From contig JAFQZI010000168.1 in the NCBI GenBank assembly GCA_017406005.1, forward strand, positions 1 to 64,000: DNA of 64,000 nucleotides, given 5' to 3'. Below are positions 43,599-52,632 of this stretch, in pieces (the first letter of the stretch is position 1; each line of letters opens with the position of its first letter). The notes below the pieces were generated by a model, which was not told the DNA's origin, made no database searches, and saw only the letters and a list, made by a program, of their open reading frames with translations. Both the position numbers and the translations under genes were made by a program. This DNA comes from Oscillospiraceae bacterium (GTDB taxonomy: Bacteria > Bacillota > Clostridia > Oscillospirales > Oscillospiraceae).

Positions 43599-45035
43599 CT
43601 AAAACTGGAAATAAACAAATTGATTGGCACCTTGACCTGAAATCGCCGCTGCGATTACAAAAACTATCAGAACATATCCTATTATGCAGCGCCCCCATTT
43701 CGGGATCGTGCCGAATGCCAAAATCGCATCTCTTTGAGAATCAACATAATCGAATATCCAAACAAAAAGGATGCCGATTAGAATAAATGCTGTATGCATC
43801 ACTGACAAACCAAGTCCGCTCCGGAAATACAAGGACGGAGAAAGCACATCATCTAAAATATGTGAGAAAATGTATCTGGAATCCGTAAAGGAATCAGCTC
43901 TGAACAAAATCCATCCCACATTACAAAAATTAAAAACAGCAAAGGAACAGAACAATCTTCCAACAGGCTTTTCTTTGAATTTAGCAAGTGGTTTTTTCAG
44001 GATCTGTTCAAAAACCTGAATGCATCCATGAAGCCCTCCCCAGAGAACGTATGTCCCGCTTGCTCCGTGCCAAAGCCCGCTAACAAGAAATGTCACAAGA
44101 ATATTCCGATAATGTTTCCATTTTGAGCAACGACTGCCTCCCAGTGGGATATACAAATAATCTCTGAACCATTGGGAAAGAGAAATATGCCATCGGCTCC
44201 AGTATTCCTGGATAGAACACGAAAAATAGGGACTTTTGAAGTTTTTCATCAGATCAATCCCGAGAAGCTTAGCAGTACCGACAGCTATATCAGAATACCC
44301 GGAGAAATCACAGTAAATCTGGACAGCGAATAAACATAAGACAATAAAATAATCTATCCCATGATAACCAGGTAAATCGTTAAATACCTGATCAACAACA
44401 GGAGAAATGATGTCAGCAACTGCAACTTTTTTGAAAAAACCCCAAATTATATGACGTACGCCAGTCATACCCTGTTCATAGGAGAATTGCCGCTCTTTTT
44501 TTAACTGCGGAAGAAGATTACTGGTCCTCTCGATAGGACCGGCAACCAACTGAGGAAAAAACGAAACAAACAAAGCATAGAAACCTAAATGCTTTTCAGC
44601 AGAAACTGTACCCCGATAAACATCGATTACATAGCTTAATGTTTGAAAAGTATAAAAAGAGATTCCTACCGGCAACATCAGCTTTAATGTAACGGGATGT
44701 ATCGGAAGCGCGAATAATTGCAAAAAACGGGTTAAGCTCTGAGAAAAGAAATTAAAATATTTAAAGAAAAAAAGGATCCCCAAGCAAGAGACGATTGTAA
44801 TAGAAAGAAAAAGCTGCTTATACAATTTGCTGTTGCTTTCTTCTATCAGGATTGCCATTATATAAGAAATAACTGTGACGAAAAGAATCAGCACCACATA
44901 CTTTACGTTCCAGCTCATGTAGAAATAATAGCTTGCAGCGAGTAAAAGAATCCATCGGAATCTGTGTGGAAGCAGCCAATGCACCGCAAAAACCAACGGA
45001 AGGAAAATCAGGAATGCGATTGAATTGAACAGCAT
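43599..45035 (-). CDS. MBOAT family O-acyltransferase (AlgI/DltB-like)
   Basis: 478 residues with ten or more helices. The invariant MBOAT His lies in LWHGASGTYVLWGGLHG (about residue 325-341). PVGISFYTFQTLSYVIDVYRG (about 121-141) and AVQIYCDFSGYSDIAVG (about 226-242) are the other strongly conserved blocks of AlgI-type proteins. It passes acyl groups across the membrane to an extracellular partner, here the SGNH protein. It is the first gene of the five-gene minus-strand cassette. No obvious strong promoter is seen between 45036 and 45128. Confidence 0.92.
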   Translation of the reverse strand: MLFNSIAFLIFLPLVFAVHWLLPHRFRWILLLAASYYFYMSWNVKYVVLILFVTVISYIMAILIEESNSKLYKQLFLSITIVSCLGILFFFKYFNFFSQSLTRFLQLFALPIHPVTLKLMLPVGISFYTFQTLSYVIDVYRGTVSAEKHLGFYALFVSFFPQLVAGPIERTSNLLPQLKKERQFSYEQGMTGVRHIIWGFFKKVAVADIISPVVDQVFNDLPGYHGIDYFIVLCLFAVQIYCDFSGYSDIAVGTAKLLGIDLMKNFKSPYFSCSIQEYWSRWHISLSQWFRDYLYIPLGGSRCSKWKHYRNILVTFLVSGLWHGASGTYVLWGGLHGCIQVFEQILKKPLAKFKEKPVGRLFCSFAVFNFCNVGWILFRADSFTDSRYIFSHILDDVLSPSLYFRSGLGLSVMHTAFILIGILFVWIFDYVDSQRDAILAFGTIPKWGRCIIGYVLIVFVIAAAISGQGANQFVYFQF

Positions 45036-45128
45036 ATGCGGATAATCCTCTTACAAAAATTGGACAGAACTCCTTTATCAGGAAATATATCATATCATTT
45101 GCCAGGAAAAATGTAAAGGGAAAGAAAT

Positions 45129-45153
45129 CGGCACCTCCGAGCCGGAGATGCCG
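45129..45153 (-). terminator. Terminator of rplS
   Basis: A 10-bp stem with one wobble pair (45129-45138 with 45144-45153) followed on the minus strand by ATTTCTTTCCC, 13 nt past the rplS stop. It marks the break between rplS and the glycan cassette. Confidence 0.8.
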
Positions 45154-45165
45154 AATTTTCTTCTC

Positions 45166-45507
45166 TTACAGGCGCTCTTTGACTTTTGCCTTCTTGCCCA
45201 CGCGATCACGCAGGTAGTAAAGCTTTGCCCTGCGGACTTTACCCTTACGAACCGTCGTCACGGAGACGATGGACGGGGAGTGAACAGGGAATACTTTTTC
45301 ACAGCCTACACCGTAGGAAATGCGACGGACAGTGATCGTCTCATTGACGCCGCCGTGCTTTCTGGCGATGATCGTACCTTCGAATGCCTGAGTGCGTTCA
45401 CGGTTGCCTTCCTTCACCTTGACAAGAACACGGACGGTATCGCCGACGTTCATATCAGGCAGTTCGGGCTTCATGTACTGTTCGCTGAGAGTTTTTACGA
45501 GATCCAT
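45166..45507 (-). CDS. rplS: 50S ribosomal protein L19
   Basis: 113 residues, full length for bL19. [23 protein letters not shown] and the C-terminal [19 protein letters not shown] are diagnostic. It lies at the 30S-50S interface. Here it is monocistronic, with its own promoter (45610-45638) and terminator (45129-45153); the usual upstream partners rimM and trmD are absent. The leader of about 95 nt contains GC-rich complementary segments (45541-45575) that might form an autoregulatory structure, which I could not resolve. Confidence 0.97.
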   Translation of the reverse strand: MDLVKTLSEQYMKPELPDMNVGDTVRVLVKVKEGNRERTQAFEGTIIARKHGGVNETITVRRISYGVGCEKVFPVHSPSIVSVTTVRKGKVRRAKLYYLRDRVGKKAKVKERL

Positions 45508-45609
45508 AATGACCCTTCCTATTACTATAGACGTTCTTAAACGGAGGGCGCGCCGGCCGCGTCAGAGGACCGCCTTTCTCATACCTGCAGGAAATCTGCA
45601 AGCTTGAGT

Positions 45610-45638
45610 AGAATAACACAGAACAGAAGAAAAAGCAA
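45610..45638 (-). promoter_or_regulatory. Predicted rplS promoter
   Basis: On the minus strand, TTGCTT (45633-45638), 17-nt spacer, TATTCT (45610-45615), about 100 nt before the rplS start. Confidence 0.5.
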
Positions 45639-45670
45639 GAAGTTTTTCAAAAACATATGATTGGCGGGTC

Positions 45671-45699
45671 TTGTACTTCTGGCCAATTCTTGGTATAAT
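45671..45699 (+). promoter_or_regulatory. Promoter of the DUF2344-GT4 operon
   Basis: TTGTAC (45671-45676), 17-nt spacer, TATAAT (45694-45699), 57 nt before the ATG at 45757. It diverges from the rplS promoter. Confidence 0.7.
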
Positions 45700-45756
45700 G
45701 CTTTCACCCTGAAACGTTGCCCGGAAACGACGGGCTTTGACGGAGGATATGACACA

Positions 45757-46410
45757 ATGGACAAGCTGAGGCTGCGCTTTGCAAAAACAGGCCGTGCAAT
45801 CTATATTTCCCATCTTGACCTGATGGCAGTGATGCAGCGTGCGTTTGCCAGAGCGGATCTTCCGCTGAAGTTTTCGGAGGGGTTCAACCCGCATCCGCAG
45901 ATCTCGATCCTGCTGCCGCTTTCCGTTGGAACTGCCAGCGTCTGTGAGCTGATGGATTTCCGCCTGCGGGAAGACCGAGATCTGAAAACGCTGCCGGAAC
46001 GGTTGACCGCAGTGCTGCCGGACGGGATAAAAGCGCTGGAAGCCTATGAGTCCGAACGGAAGAGCGCACAGCTCAAGTGGCTGGAGATCGAAGGACTTTT
46101 TGAATATGATTCCGTGAGGCCCGAAGCGGATGCCCTCGAGGCATTTTTCCGCCAGCCGGAGCTCGTTATCGAAAGAAAAACCAAGCGCGGATTCGGGCAG
46201 ACGGATATCCGGCCTGCCATTCAGAGAATTGCATTTACCGATGCCGATGAAGGGCTCAGGTTGCAGGCAAGGATCTCCGCGCAGGAGCCGACGCTGAACC
46301 CGGATCATCTCGTGAGTGCCCTGCGGCAGCTCGCTCCGGAGCTTGCGCCGGACTTTGCAAAGTTCACCCGGCTTGAAACCTACGATGCAGACGGAAAGGT
46401 CTACCGCTAA
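45757..46410 (+). CDS. DUF2344 / TIGR03936-family protein
   Basis: 217 residues from the ATG at 45757, which follows GGAGG and the promoter at 45694; a longer frame would start before the -35 box. RLRFAKTGRAIYISHLDLMAVMQRAF and LKFSEGFNPHPQISILLPLSVG are the family signature. In Clostridia this domain is usually encoded beside, or fused to, a TIGR03960-type radical SAM protein, and both are thought to act together in an RNA-related modification whose substrate is not settled. Here the radical SAM gene lies 1.1 kb away in convergent orientation with a glycosyltransferase gene between them. Confidence 0.85.
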   Translation: MDKLRLRFAKTGRAIYISHLDLMAVMQRAFARADLPLKFSEGFNPHPQISILLPLSVGTASVCELMDFRLREDRDLKTLPERLTAVLPDGIKALEAYESERKSAQLKWLEIEGLFEYDSVRPEADALEAFFRQPELVIERKTKRGFGQTDIRPAIQRIAFTDADEGLRLQARISAQEPTLNPDHLVSALRQLAPELAPDFAKFTRLETYDADGKVYR

Positions 46411-46420
46411 GAGGAGGAAC

Positions 46421-47476
46421 ATGAAAAAGAGAATTGTCTTTTTCCAGAGCAGCCTGGGGCCGGGCGGAATCGAAAAGAGCCTCTTCAACCTCCTGCACAA
46501 CCTGGATTATGACCGGGTGGAGGCAACGCTTTTCGTGTTCGAAGAGGGCTGCTTTTTCTCGGGAGGTTTTCCCGAACCGGTGACGGTGCATCTTCTGAAA
46601 CCGCCCCCGCGGATCTGCAGCTTTCTGCCGTTTGAGACAGCGCGCCCCCTCTGGAAAATTGACTGGGAGCAATACGGAGAATTTGATCTCGCGGCGGATT
46701 TCAACAGCTACCAGTTTTCCTGCGCCTGCGGAGCACTCGGCGTACGGGCGAAAAAACGGGTGATGTGGCTGCACAACAATGTGGAAATCAAGCTGCAGAA
46801 TGAATGGAAATACCGGGTGCTCTGGCACTTCTTTCAGGGGAAGCTGAAGTATTACGACAGGTTTATCCCCTGCTCCGAAGCGATCTGGGAGCCGTTTGTC
46901 CGCTGCTCCGGGCTGACGGATGCCGAGCACACGGTGATACAGAATTACATCGATGTTTCGGAAATCCGTGCAAAAGAGAAGGAAGACATCGCGATTCCGG
47001 GTTATGAAGCCGATAAGATGAACTTCGTTGCCCTGGGGCGGCTCTGCCATCAGAAGGGCTATGACATCATGATCGATCTCTTTGCCCGGGCCTGCCGGCA
47101 GCGGGACGATTTGAGGCTCTATATTATCGGAGGCGGATTTGACAGGAGAGAGCTCGGCCAGCAGGCAGAGCGGCAGGCACCCGGAAAGATCTTCTTTCTG
47201 GGAGAACAGGTCAACCCTTACGCCGTTCTTTATCAGATGGATGCATTCCTCTCTACCTCGCGCTATGAAGGCCAGCCGCTGAACATCGAGGAAGCAAGGG
47301 CTGTCGGGCTTCCGCTGTACTGCACAAAGAATCTGGAGCAGTATTCAGACAACCTGAAGGGTTATGAACCGGAGGAACTAGTGCAGGCAATTATCGGGGC
47401 GAAAAAGCAGCCGAAACAGCCGGATGACCTTACAGAGTATAACGGTGAAATCCTTAGAAGAATATACGAATTATAA
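46421..47476 (+). CDS. Glycosyltransferase family 4 (GT-B)
   Basis: 351 residues from the ATG at 46421 (GAGGAGG ribosome binding site, 10 nt after the DUF2344 stop). The N-terminal domain begins KKRIVFFQSSLGPGGIEKSLFNLL with the glycine-rich GPGGIE loop of GT-B enzymes. The C-terminal Rossmann half has FVALGRLCHQKGYDIMIDLF, LYIIGGG and the EX7E-like SRYEGQPLNIEEARAVGLP. It is probably a capsule or teichoic-acid sugar transferase. It is cotranscribed with an unrelated RNA-modification partner, which is odd. Confidence 0.9.
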   Translation: MKKRIVFFQSSLGPGGIEKSLFNLLHNLDYDRVEATLFVFEEGCFFSGGFPEPVTVHLLKPPPRICSFLPFETARPLWKIDWEQYGEFDLAADFNSYQFSCACGALGVRAKKRVMWLHNNVEIKLQNEWKYRVLWHFFQGKLKYYDRFIPCSEAIWEPFVRCSGLTDAEHTVIQNYIDVSEIRAKEKEDIAIPGYEADKMNFVALGRLCHQKGYDIMIDLFARACRQRDDLRLYIIGGGFDRRELGQQAERQAPGKIFFLGEQVNPYAVLYQMDAFLSTSRYEGQPLNIEEARAVGLPLYCTKNLEQYSDNLKGYEPEELVQAIIGAKKQPKQPDDLTEYNGEILRRIYEL

Positions 47477-47487
47477 ATTATAAATTA

Positions 47488-47515
47488 ACAGACGGCGGGG
47501 TTGACCGGCGTCTGT
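47488..47515 (+). terminator. Terminator after the GT4 gene
   Basis: An 11-bp stem with one mismatch (47488-47498 with 47505-47515, ACAGACGGCGG) followed by TTTTAC. Confidence 0.7.
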
Positions 47516-47534
47516 TTTACATTTGCGAGAGGAA

Positions 47535-49370
47535 TTATTCATCACATTTTCTGCCCTGGAGGAGCGAAGCAGCGCCGCAGGCGGAGCAGGCATGGCGGCA
47601 GTCCGGCGATAAAGCGGCGGAATAGGCCATGGCGCGCTCATGGATCAGATGCTGTTTCCGGACGCCGACATGGATCATGTCCCATGGGAGGACTTCGTCA
47701 ACGCTGCGCTCGCGCGAAGCGTAAAAAGCGGGATCAAGCCCGAATTCGGAGAAGGAGGAGAGCCAGCGCTCGTACGAGAAAAAATCACTCCAGGCTTCGA
47801 GACGGCCGCCTTTGCGCCAGACAGCCTCGACTACATCGGCCACCTTCCTGTCTCCGCGGGAGAGGGCGGCTTCAATAAAGCTCGTCTCCGCGTCGTGCCA
47901 GTTATAAACGACATTTTTCGCCTTAATGGAAGCCCGCAGAAGGTTGACGCGGCGGAGATATTCCTCCGGTGCAATCTGCGCCTCCCACTGGAAGGGAGAA
48001 TGCGGCTTTGGGATAAAGCATGAGGTGGAGATGGTAATGCGCACTCCCCTGCTTTTCGCTGTGGAATACGTACGCCAGCAATGCAGGACCCGGTCCGCCA
48101 TCTCGGCGATGCCGACGATATCCTCATCCGTCTCGGTCGGCAGGCCGAGCATGTAATAGAGCTTCACCGTGTTCCAGCCGCCCTCAAATGCGATGCGGCA
48201 GGTGTTGAGCAGGTCTTCCTCGGTAACATTCTTGTTGATCGCGTCGCGAAGGCGCTGGCTTCCGCCCTCGACGGCAAAGGTCAGGCCGCTCTTGCGCACA
48301 CGCTGGAGTTTTTCCATCAGTTCCATGGAGAAATTGTCCGCCCTGAGGGATGGCAGCGACACGCCGATGCTCCTCGGCTCGCAGAATTCCAACAGCCCGT
48401 CACACACCATGCCGAGGGAGCGGTAGTCGCTCGAGCTGAGGGAGAGAAGGGTGATATCCTCATAACCGGTGTTCCGGAGCGTTTCGATGCCCTGCCGGAT
48501 CAGGGTTTCCGGCTTTTTGGAGCGGATCGGCCGGTAGATATACCCGGCCTGGCAGAAACGGCAGCCGCGCACACAGCCGCGGAAGAGCTCGAGATTCACC
48601 CTGTCCTGCACGACTTCGGTGGAAGGGACAATCGGATTCGTCGGGAACGGAACGGAGTCAAGATCCTGAATGATGCGCTTTTTCACCTGCTGCGGTGCCC
48701 CTTTGAGTGGAGTGATCGCGCTGACGGTTCCGTCTTCCCCATAGGAAATATCATAGAGGGAAGGCACATAGACACCTTCGATCTGTACTGCAGCGGCCAG
48801 GAAGCGCTGTTTGCTCCAGCCCTCTTCCTTTGCCTGATGCAGCAGGGCAAGGAGCTCGTTGTTCATCTCCTCCCCTTCGCCGATGACAAAGAGATCCATG
48901 AAGGGAGCCATGGGCTCGGGATTGACCCCCGCGGAACCGCCCATGAAAACCAGAGGAAGAAGCTCCTGCCTATCACGGGAGCGGACGGGGAGGCCTGCCA
49001 TATCCAGCATGTCCAGAACCGTGGTATAGGCCATCTCGTAGCCGACGGAAAAGGCCAGAACGTCAAACCGGTCCAGCCCGTCCCCACTCTCCAGAGCATA
49101 GAGAGGGACGCCCTGCTCCTTCATCAGATCGTACATATCGCTCCACGGGGCGAAGACACGCTCGCACCAGACGTAGGGCAGGCTGTTCATGGTCTGATAA
49201 AGGATCTTCATGCCGAGATTGGACATACCGATTTCATACGTGTCCGGAAAGCAGAAGGCCACTCTCAGGTTGACAGCAGATTTGTCTTTCAGTATCTGAT
49301 TGTATTCCCCTCCGGTGTAGCGCGCGGGCTTCTGCACCTTCGGGAGGATTCTTTCCAGTCGTTTATCCAT
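47535..49370 (-). CDS. TIGR03960-family radical SAM protein
   Basis: 611 residues. An N-terminal region with VAFCFPDTYEIGMSNLGMKILY resembles a B12-binding-like fold. The central radical SAM core has RGCVRGCRFCQAG, where Cys in CxxxCxxC bind the 4Fe-4S cluster, and DITLLSLSSSDY and VEGGSQRLRD are further SAM-barrel strands. The C-terminus ends with paired Cys (CRHACSACGA). It is the usual partner of the DUF2344 protein, which is encoded at 45757 on the other strand. Length matches the family. The biochemical target is not established. Confidence 0.9.
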   Translation of the reverse strand: MDKRLERILPKVQKPARYTGGEYNQILKDKSAVNLRVAFCFPDTYEIGMSNLGMKILYQTMNSLPYVWCERVFAPWSDMYDLMKEQGVPLYALESGDGLDRFDVLAFSVGYEMAYTTVLDMLDMAGLPVRSRDRQELLPLVFMGGSAGVNPEPMAPFMDLFVIGEGEEMNNELLALLHQAKEEGWSKQRFLAAAVQIEGVYVPSLYDISYGEDGTVSAITPLKGAPQQVKKRIIQDLDSVPFPTNPIVPSTEVVQDRVNLELFRGCVRGCRFCQAGYIYRPIRSKKPETLIRQGIETLRNTGYEDITLLSLSSSDYRSLGMVCDGLLEFCEPRSIGVSLPSLRADNFSMELMEKLQRVRKSGLTFAVEGGSQRLRDAINKNVTEEDLLNTCRIAFEGGWNTVKLYYMLGLPTETDEDIVGIAEMADRVLHCWRTYSTAKSRGVRITISTSCFIPKPHSPFQWEAQIAPEEYLRRVNLLRASIKAKNVVYNWHDAETSFIEAALSRGDRKVADVVEAVWRKGGRLEAWSDFFSYERWLSSFSEFGLDPAFYASRERSVDEVLPWDMIHVGVRKQHLIHERAMAYSAALSPDCRHACSACGAASLLQGRKCDE

Positions 49371-49390
49371 ACGATACCTTTAATAAAATA

Positions 49391-49411
49391 CCCCGGCTCG
49401 GAAAGCCGGGG
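49391..49411 (-). terminator. Terminator of rpsU
   Basis: An 8-bp GC stem (49391-49398 with 49404-49411, CCCCGGCT) followed on the minus strand by TATTTTATT, 13 nt past the rpsU stop. Confidence 0.85.
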
Positions 49412-49424
49412 GATTAAAATCAAA

Positions 49425-49610
49425 TCAGTAGAAACGCTTATTCTTATTCTTGCGTGCTGCTTCCGATTTTTTGCGGCGCTTGACGCTGGGGCTCTGATAA
49501 TACTCTTTTTTACGGAGATCAGCCAGAACACCGGACTTTGCGCAGCTGCGTTTGAAACGCTTCAGAGCGCTATCCAAGGATTCATTTTCCTTAACGTAAA
49601 TCTCAGACAT
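49425..49610 (-). CDS. rpsU: 30S ribosomal protein S21
   Basis: 61 residues. [21 protein letters not shown] followed by [17 protein letters not shown] and a very basic C-terminus is the bS21 pattern; length is normal for Bacillota. It is monocistronic, with a consensus promoter and a terminator of its own. GGAGGGAG precedes the start. The leader is about 60 nt and contains a small CCAAT-ATTGG stem (near 49650-49661). Confidence 0.96.
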   Translation of the reverse strand: MSEIYVKENESLDSALKRFKRSCAKSGVLADLRKKEYYQSPSVKRRKKSEAARKNKNKRFY

Positions 49611-49677
49611 CTATATCCCTCCCTCCAAATCACCAACCGTGGTTCAAGGGCCAATGTATTGGTTTAATAACAGAATC

Positions 49678-49706
49678 ATTATAGCGGCAAGAAAAGCACT
49701 TGTCAA
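49678..49706 (-). promoter_or_regulatory. Consensus rpsU promoter
   Basis: On the minus strand, a perfect TTGACA (49701-49706), 17-nt spacer and perfect TATAAT (49678-49683). The -35 box lies 4 nt past the leuS stop codon, so rpsU is expressed separately from leuS at a high level. Confidence 0.9.
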
Positions 49707-49709
49707 GAA

Positions 49710-52223
49710 TCACTTTTGCGGTTTGAGAATTAAATTTACAAGCCTGCCTTTTACAACGATGGTCTTGACAATTTCCATTCCTTCGAGATAGCGCTTGATC
49801 TTTTCATCCGCACAGGCGGCGGCTTTCATGGCTTCATCATCGGCATCTGCGCTCACGACGACGGAAGAACGGAGCTTGCCGTTGACCTGAACGGCGATCT
49901 CCCTCTGGGCATCGACCGTCTTGGCCTCGTCATATTTCGGCCAGGGCATCTGCATGGCCATCTTGCCGTATTTTGCCGCGAAGCCCTGCTGCTCCCACAT
50001 CTCTTCTGCGATATGCGGAGCAAAGGGGCTAAGGAGCTGTATCAGCACCTCGAAATCGCCCTTGTTGAGGCCCTTGTCGTAGAACTCGTTCACCATCGTC
50101 ATCAGGGCGGCAATGGCCGTGTTCATCTTGAGCGTGTCAATATCCGATCCGACTTTTTTGATGGTCTTATTGACAATGACTTCGTTCTTCTGAGAGACGG
50201 CATCGCCCTCTTCCACACGATCCATCAGGTTCCAGACACGGTCGAGGAAGCGCTTGGAACCCTTCACGGCATCGTCGGACCAGGTGGCCGTTTTCTCAAA
50301 ATCACCGATGAACATGATGTAGACACGCATGGTGTCGGCCCCGTAGGCCTTGATCACATCGTCGGGATTGACGACATTGCCGAGAGACTTGGACATCTTG
50401 ACGGAGGGACGCAGGGCGAGGCTGCCGTGCTTGGCTATCATCTCCTGCTTTTCCTCTTCGGTTTCGAAGTTCCCGACATAATAGGGGTTCTGCCCGAGGA
50501 TCATACCGTGGGAAGTGCGCTTGGCATACGGCTCCTTGGTATGGACAACACCGATGTCATAGAGGAATTTGTGCCAGAAACGGGAATAGAGCAGGTGGAG
50601 CGTGGTGTGCTCCATACCGCCGTTATACCAGTCAACCGGGCCCCAGTACTGCTCAGCTTCAGGGGAGCAGAAGGCCTGATCGTTCCGGGGATCCATATAA
50701 CGGAGCCAGTACCAGCTGGAACCGGCCCAGTTGGGCATGGTGTCGGTCTCGCGTTTGGCGGGTCCGCCGCACTGCGGGCAGGTGGTATTCACCCAGTCCG
50801 TCATCTTGGCGAGAGGAGATTCGCCGTCATCCGTGGGTTCATAGCTTTCGACCGTGGGGAGCACGAGCGGAAGCTGATCTTCGGGAACGGGAACCCAGCC
50901 GCATTTATCACAGCTGACCATCGGGATCGGCTCGCCCCAGTAGCGCTGGCGGGAGAAGACCCAGTCACGCAGCTTGTAATTGACTTTCGGTTCGCCGAGC
51001 TTCTGGTCGGCCAGCCAGTTGATGATGGCGGGGATGGCCTGTTTGACCGTCATCCCGTCAAGGAAGCCGGAGTTAACCATGATGCCGGTATCATCCTTAA
51101 GGGTGAAGGCTGCTTCTTCCACATTGCCACCCTTGACGACCTCGACGATCGGCAGGTTGAACATTTTGGCAAAGTCCCAGTCACGTTCATCGTGGGCAGG
51201 AACGGCCATGATGGCACCGGTGCCGTAGGTAATGAGGACATAGTCCGCTATAAAGATCGGGATCTCTTCACCGTTGACCGGGTTGATGGCCATGACGCCG
51301 TCGAGCCGGACGCCGGACTTTTCCTTGTTCAGCTCGCCGCGTTCAAAGTCAGACTTCCGGCCGGCAGCCTCGACATAGGCCTGAACCTCATCCCAGTTGG
51401 AAATGCTGTCCTTCCACTTCTTCACGTAGGGATGCTCGGGGGCAAGGACCATGTAGGTCGCGCCGAAGAGCGTGTCCGGACGGGTCGTGAAGACGACAAG
51501 GTCATCTCCCAGCGTGGTGTTGAAGGTGACCTGCGCACCGGTGGAACGGCCGATCCAGTTGCGCTGCTGGATCTTGACGCGCTCGATGTAATCCACATCG
51601 TCCAGATCGTCGATCAGGCGCTGGGCATACTTGGTGATGGCCAGCATCCACTGGCTCTTCTCCTTGCGGATGACGGGGGCACCGCAGCGCTCGCAGACGC
51701 CTTCCACAACTTCCTCATTGGCGAGAACGACCTTGCAGCTCGTGCACCAGTTGACGGACATGGTGGCCTTATAGGCAAGGCCATGTTTGTACATCTGGAG
51801 GAAGATCCACTGCGTCCACTTGTAGTAAAGCGGATCAGAGGTGTTGACGCAACGGTCCCAGTCAAATCCGTAGCCGAGCATTTTGAGCTGGCGGGTGAAA
51901 TTCTGGATATTGTCATGCGTCACTTTGGCGGGATGGATATGGTTCTTGATGGCGTAATTCTCCGTCGGCAGGCCGAAAGCGTCATAGCCAATCGGGAAAA
52001 TCACGTTATAGCCGTCCATCCTCTTTTTTCTGGTGATGATATCCATCGCTGTGAAGGGACGCGGATGCCCGACATGAAGGCCCGCACCGGAGGGATACGG
52101 GAACTCAATCAGGCCGTAAAATTTAGGCTGATCCAGCCCGGTGACGGCAGCATAGGGTTTGGACTCTTCCCACCTGTCCTGCCATTTTTTCTCTATTGCA
52201 GCAAAATCGTATTTCATGTTCAA
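49710..52223 (-). CDS. leuS: Leucyl-tRNA synthetase
   Basis: 837 residues; charges tRNA-Leu. The class I signature HIGH is HVGH within GAGLHVGHPRPF (about 46-57), and KMSKSLGNVVNPDD carries KMSKS. Zinc-knuckle pairs CTSCK and CERCG are present, with the CP1 editing domain (TTRPDTLFGATYMVLAPEHP, about 240-260; GTGAIMAVPAHDERD, about 335-349) intact. It follows rsfS by 35 nt in the yhbY-yqeK-rsfS-leuS operon. No T-box is seen directly upstream, so its expression would follow the operon promoter. Confidence 0.98.
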   Translation of the reverse strand: MNMKYDFAAIEKKWQDRWEESKPYAAVTGLDQPKFYGLIEFPYPSGAGLHVGHPRPFTAMDIITRKKRMDGYNVIFPIGYDAFGLPTENYAIKNHIHPAKVTHDNIQNFTRQLKMLGYGFDWDRCVNTSDPLYYKWTQWIFLQMYKHGLAYKATMSVNWCTSCKVVLANEEVVEGVCERCGAPVIRKEKSQWMLAITKYAQRLIDDLDDVDYIERVKIQQRNWIGRSTGAQVTFNTTLGDDLVVFTTRPDTLFGATYMVLAPEHPYVKKWKDSISNWDEVQAYVEAAGRKSDFERGELNKEKSGVRLDGVMAINPVNGEEIPIFIADYVLITYGTGAIMAVPAHDERDWDFAKMFNLPIVEVVKGGNVEEAAFTLKDDTGIMVNSGFLDGMTVKQAIPAIINWLADQKLGEPKVNYKLRDWVFSRQRYWGEPIPMVSCDKCGWVPVPEDQLPLVLPTVESYEPTDDGESPLAKMTDWVNTTCPQCGGPAKRETDTMPNWAGSSWYWLRYMDPRNDQAFCSPEAEQYWGPVDWYNGGMEHTTLHLLYSRFWHKFLYDIGVVHTKEPYAKRTSHGMILGQNPYYVGNFETEEEKQEMIAKHGSLALRPSVKMSKSLGNVVNPDDVIKAYGADTMRVYIMFIGDFEKTATWSDDAVKGSKRFLDRVWNLMDRVEEGDAVSQKNEVIVNKTIKKVGSDIDTLKMNTAIAALMTMVNEFYDKGLNKGDFEVLIQLLSPFAPHIAEEMWEQQGFAAKYGKMAMQMPWPKYDEAKTVDAQREIAVQVNGKLRSSVVVSADADDEAMKAAACADEKIKRYLEGMEIVKTIVVKGRLVNLILKPQK

Positions 52224-52258
52224 ACCTCACAAATTTATTAATCCGATTGCCCCTGTAG

Positions 52259-52618
52259 TCAGGGGCGCGGAAGGGATGAGGGATCGACCTCCTCGGAGTC
52301 ACTCCAGAGGCGCTCGAGATTGTAAAATTTTCTCGCCTCTTCGGTGAACACATGAACGATAACGGAACCGAAATCCATCAGCACCCAAATGTCGGAGCGA
52401 AGGCCTTCGCGGCGCATCGGGGGCTCGCCCGCTTCGGAGAGCTGCTTGTCCACTTCTCCGACGAGAGCTTTGATGTGGGTCGAGCTGGTACCGTTGCAGA
52501 TGACAAAATAATCCGCCAGGACGGTCTGCTCCGCTGTTTTGAGCACCTTGACATTCTGCGCCTTTTTATCATCCAGCGCTTTTGCGGCGATGCCGGCAAT
52601 TTCTTCAGGAGAAAGCAT
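52259..52618 (-). CDS. rsfS: Ribosomal silencing factor RsfS
   Basis: 119 residues. VLADYFVICNGTSSTHIKALV, EGLRSDIWVLMDFGSVIVHVF and EEARKFYNLERLW are conserved blocks of the RsfS/Iojap family. It binds uL14 on the large subunit and blocks joining to 30S when nutrients are short. It lies between yqeK and leuS with short gaps (14 and 35 nt), the order usual in Bacillota. Confidence 0.95.
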   Translation of the reverse strand: MLSPEEIAGIAAKALDDKKAQNVKVLKTAEQTVLADYFVICNGTSSTHIKALVGEVDKQLSEAGEPPMRREGLRSDIWVLMDFGSVIVHVFTEEARKFYNLERLWSDSEEVDPSSLPRP

Positions 52619-52632
52619 AGCGATTCCTTTCT

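Noticed and set aside
45562..46500. 312-codon minus-strand frame opposite the DUF2344 and GT4 genes
   Set aside because: Antisense to two genes with clear family signatures, own promoter and ribosome binding sites; no recognisable domain.
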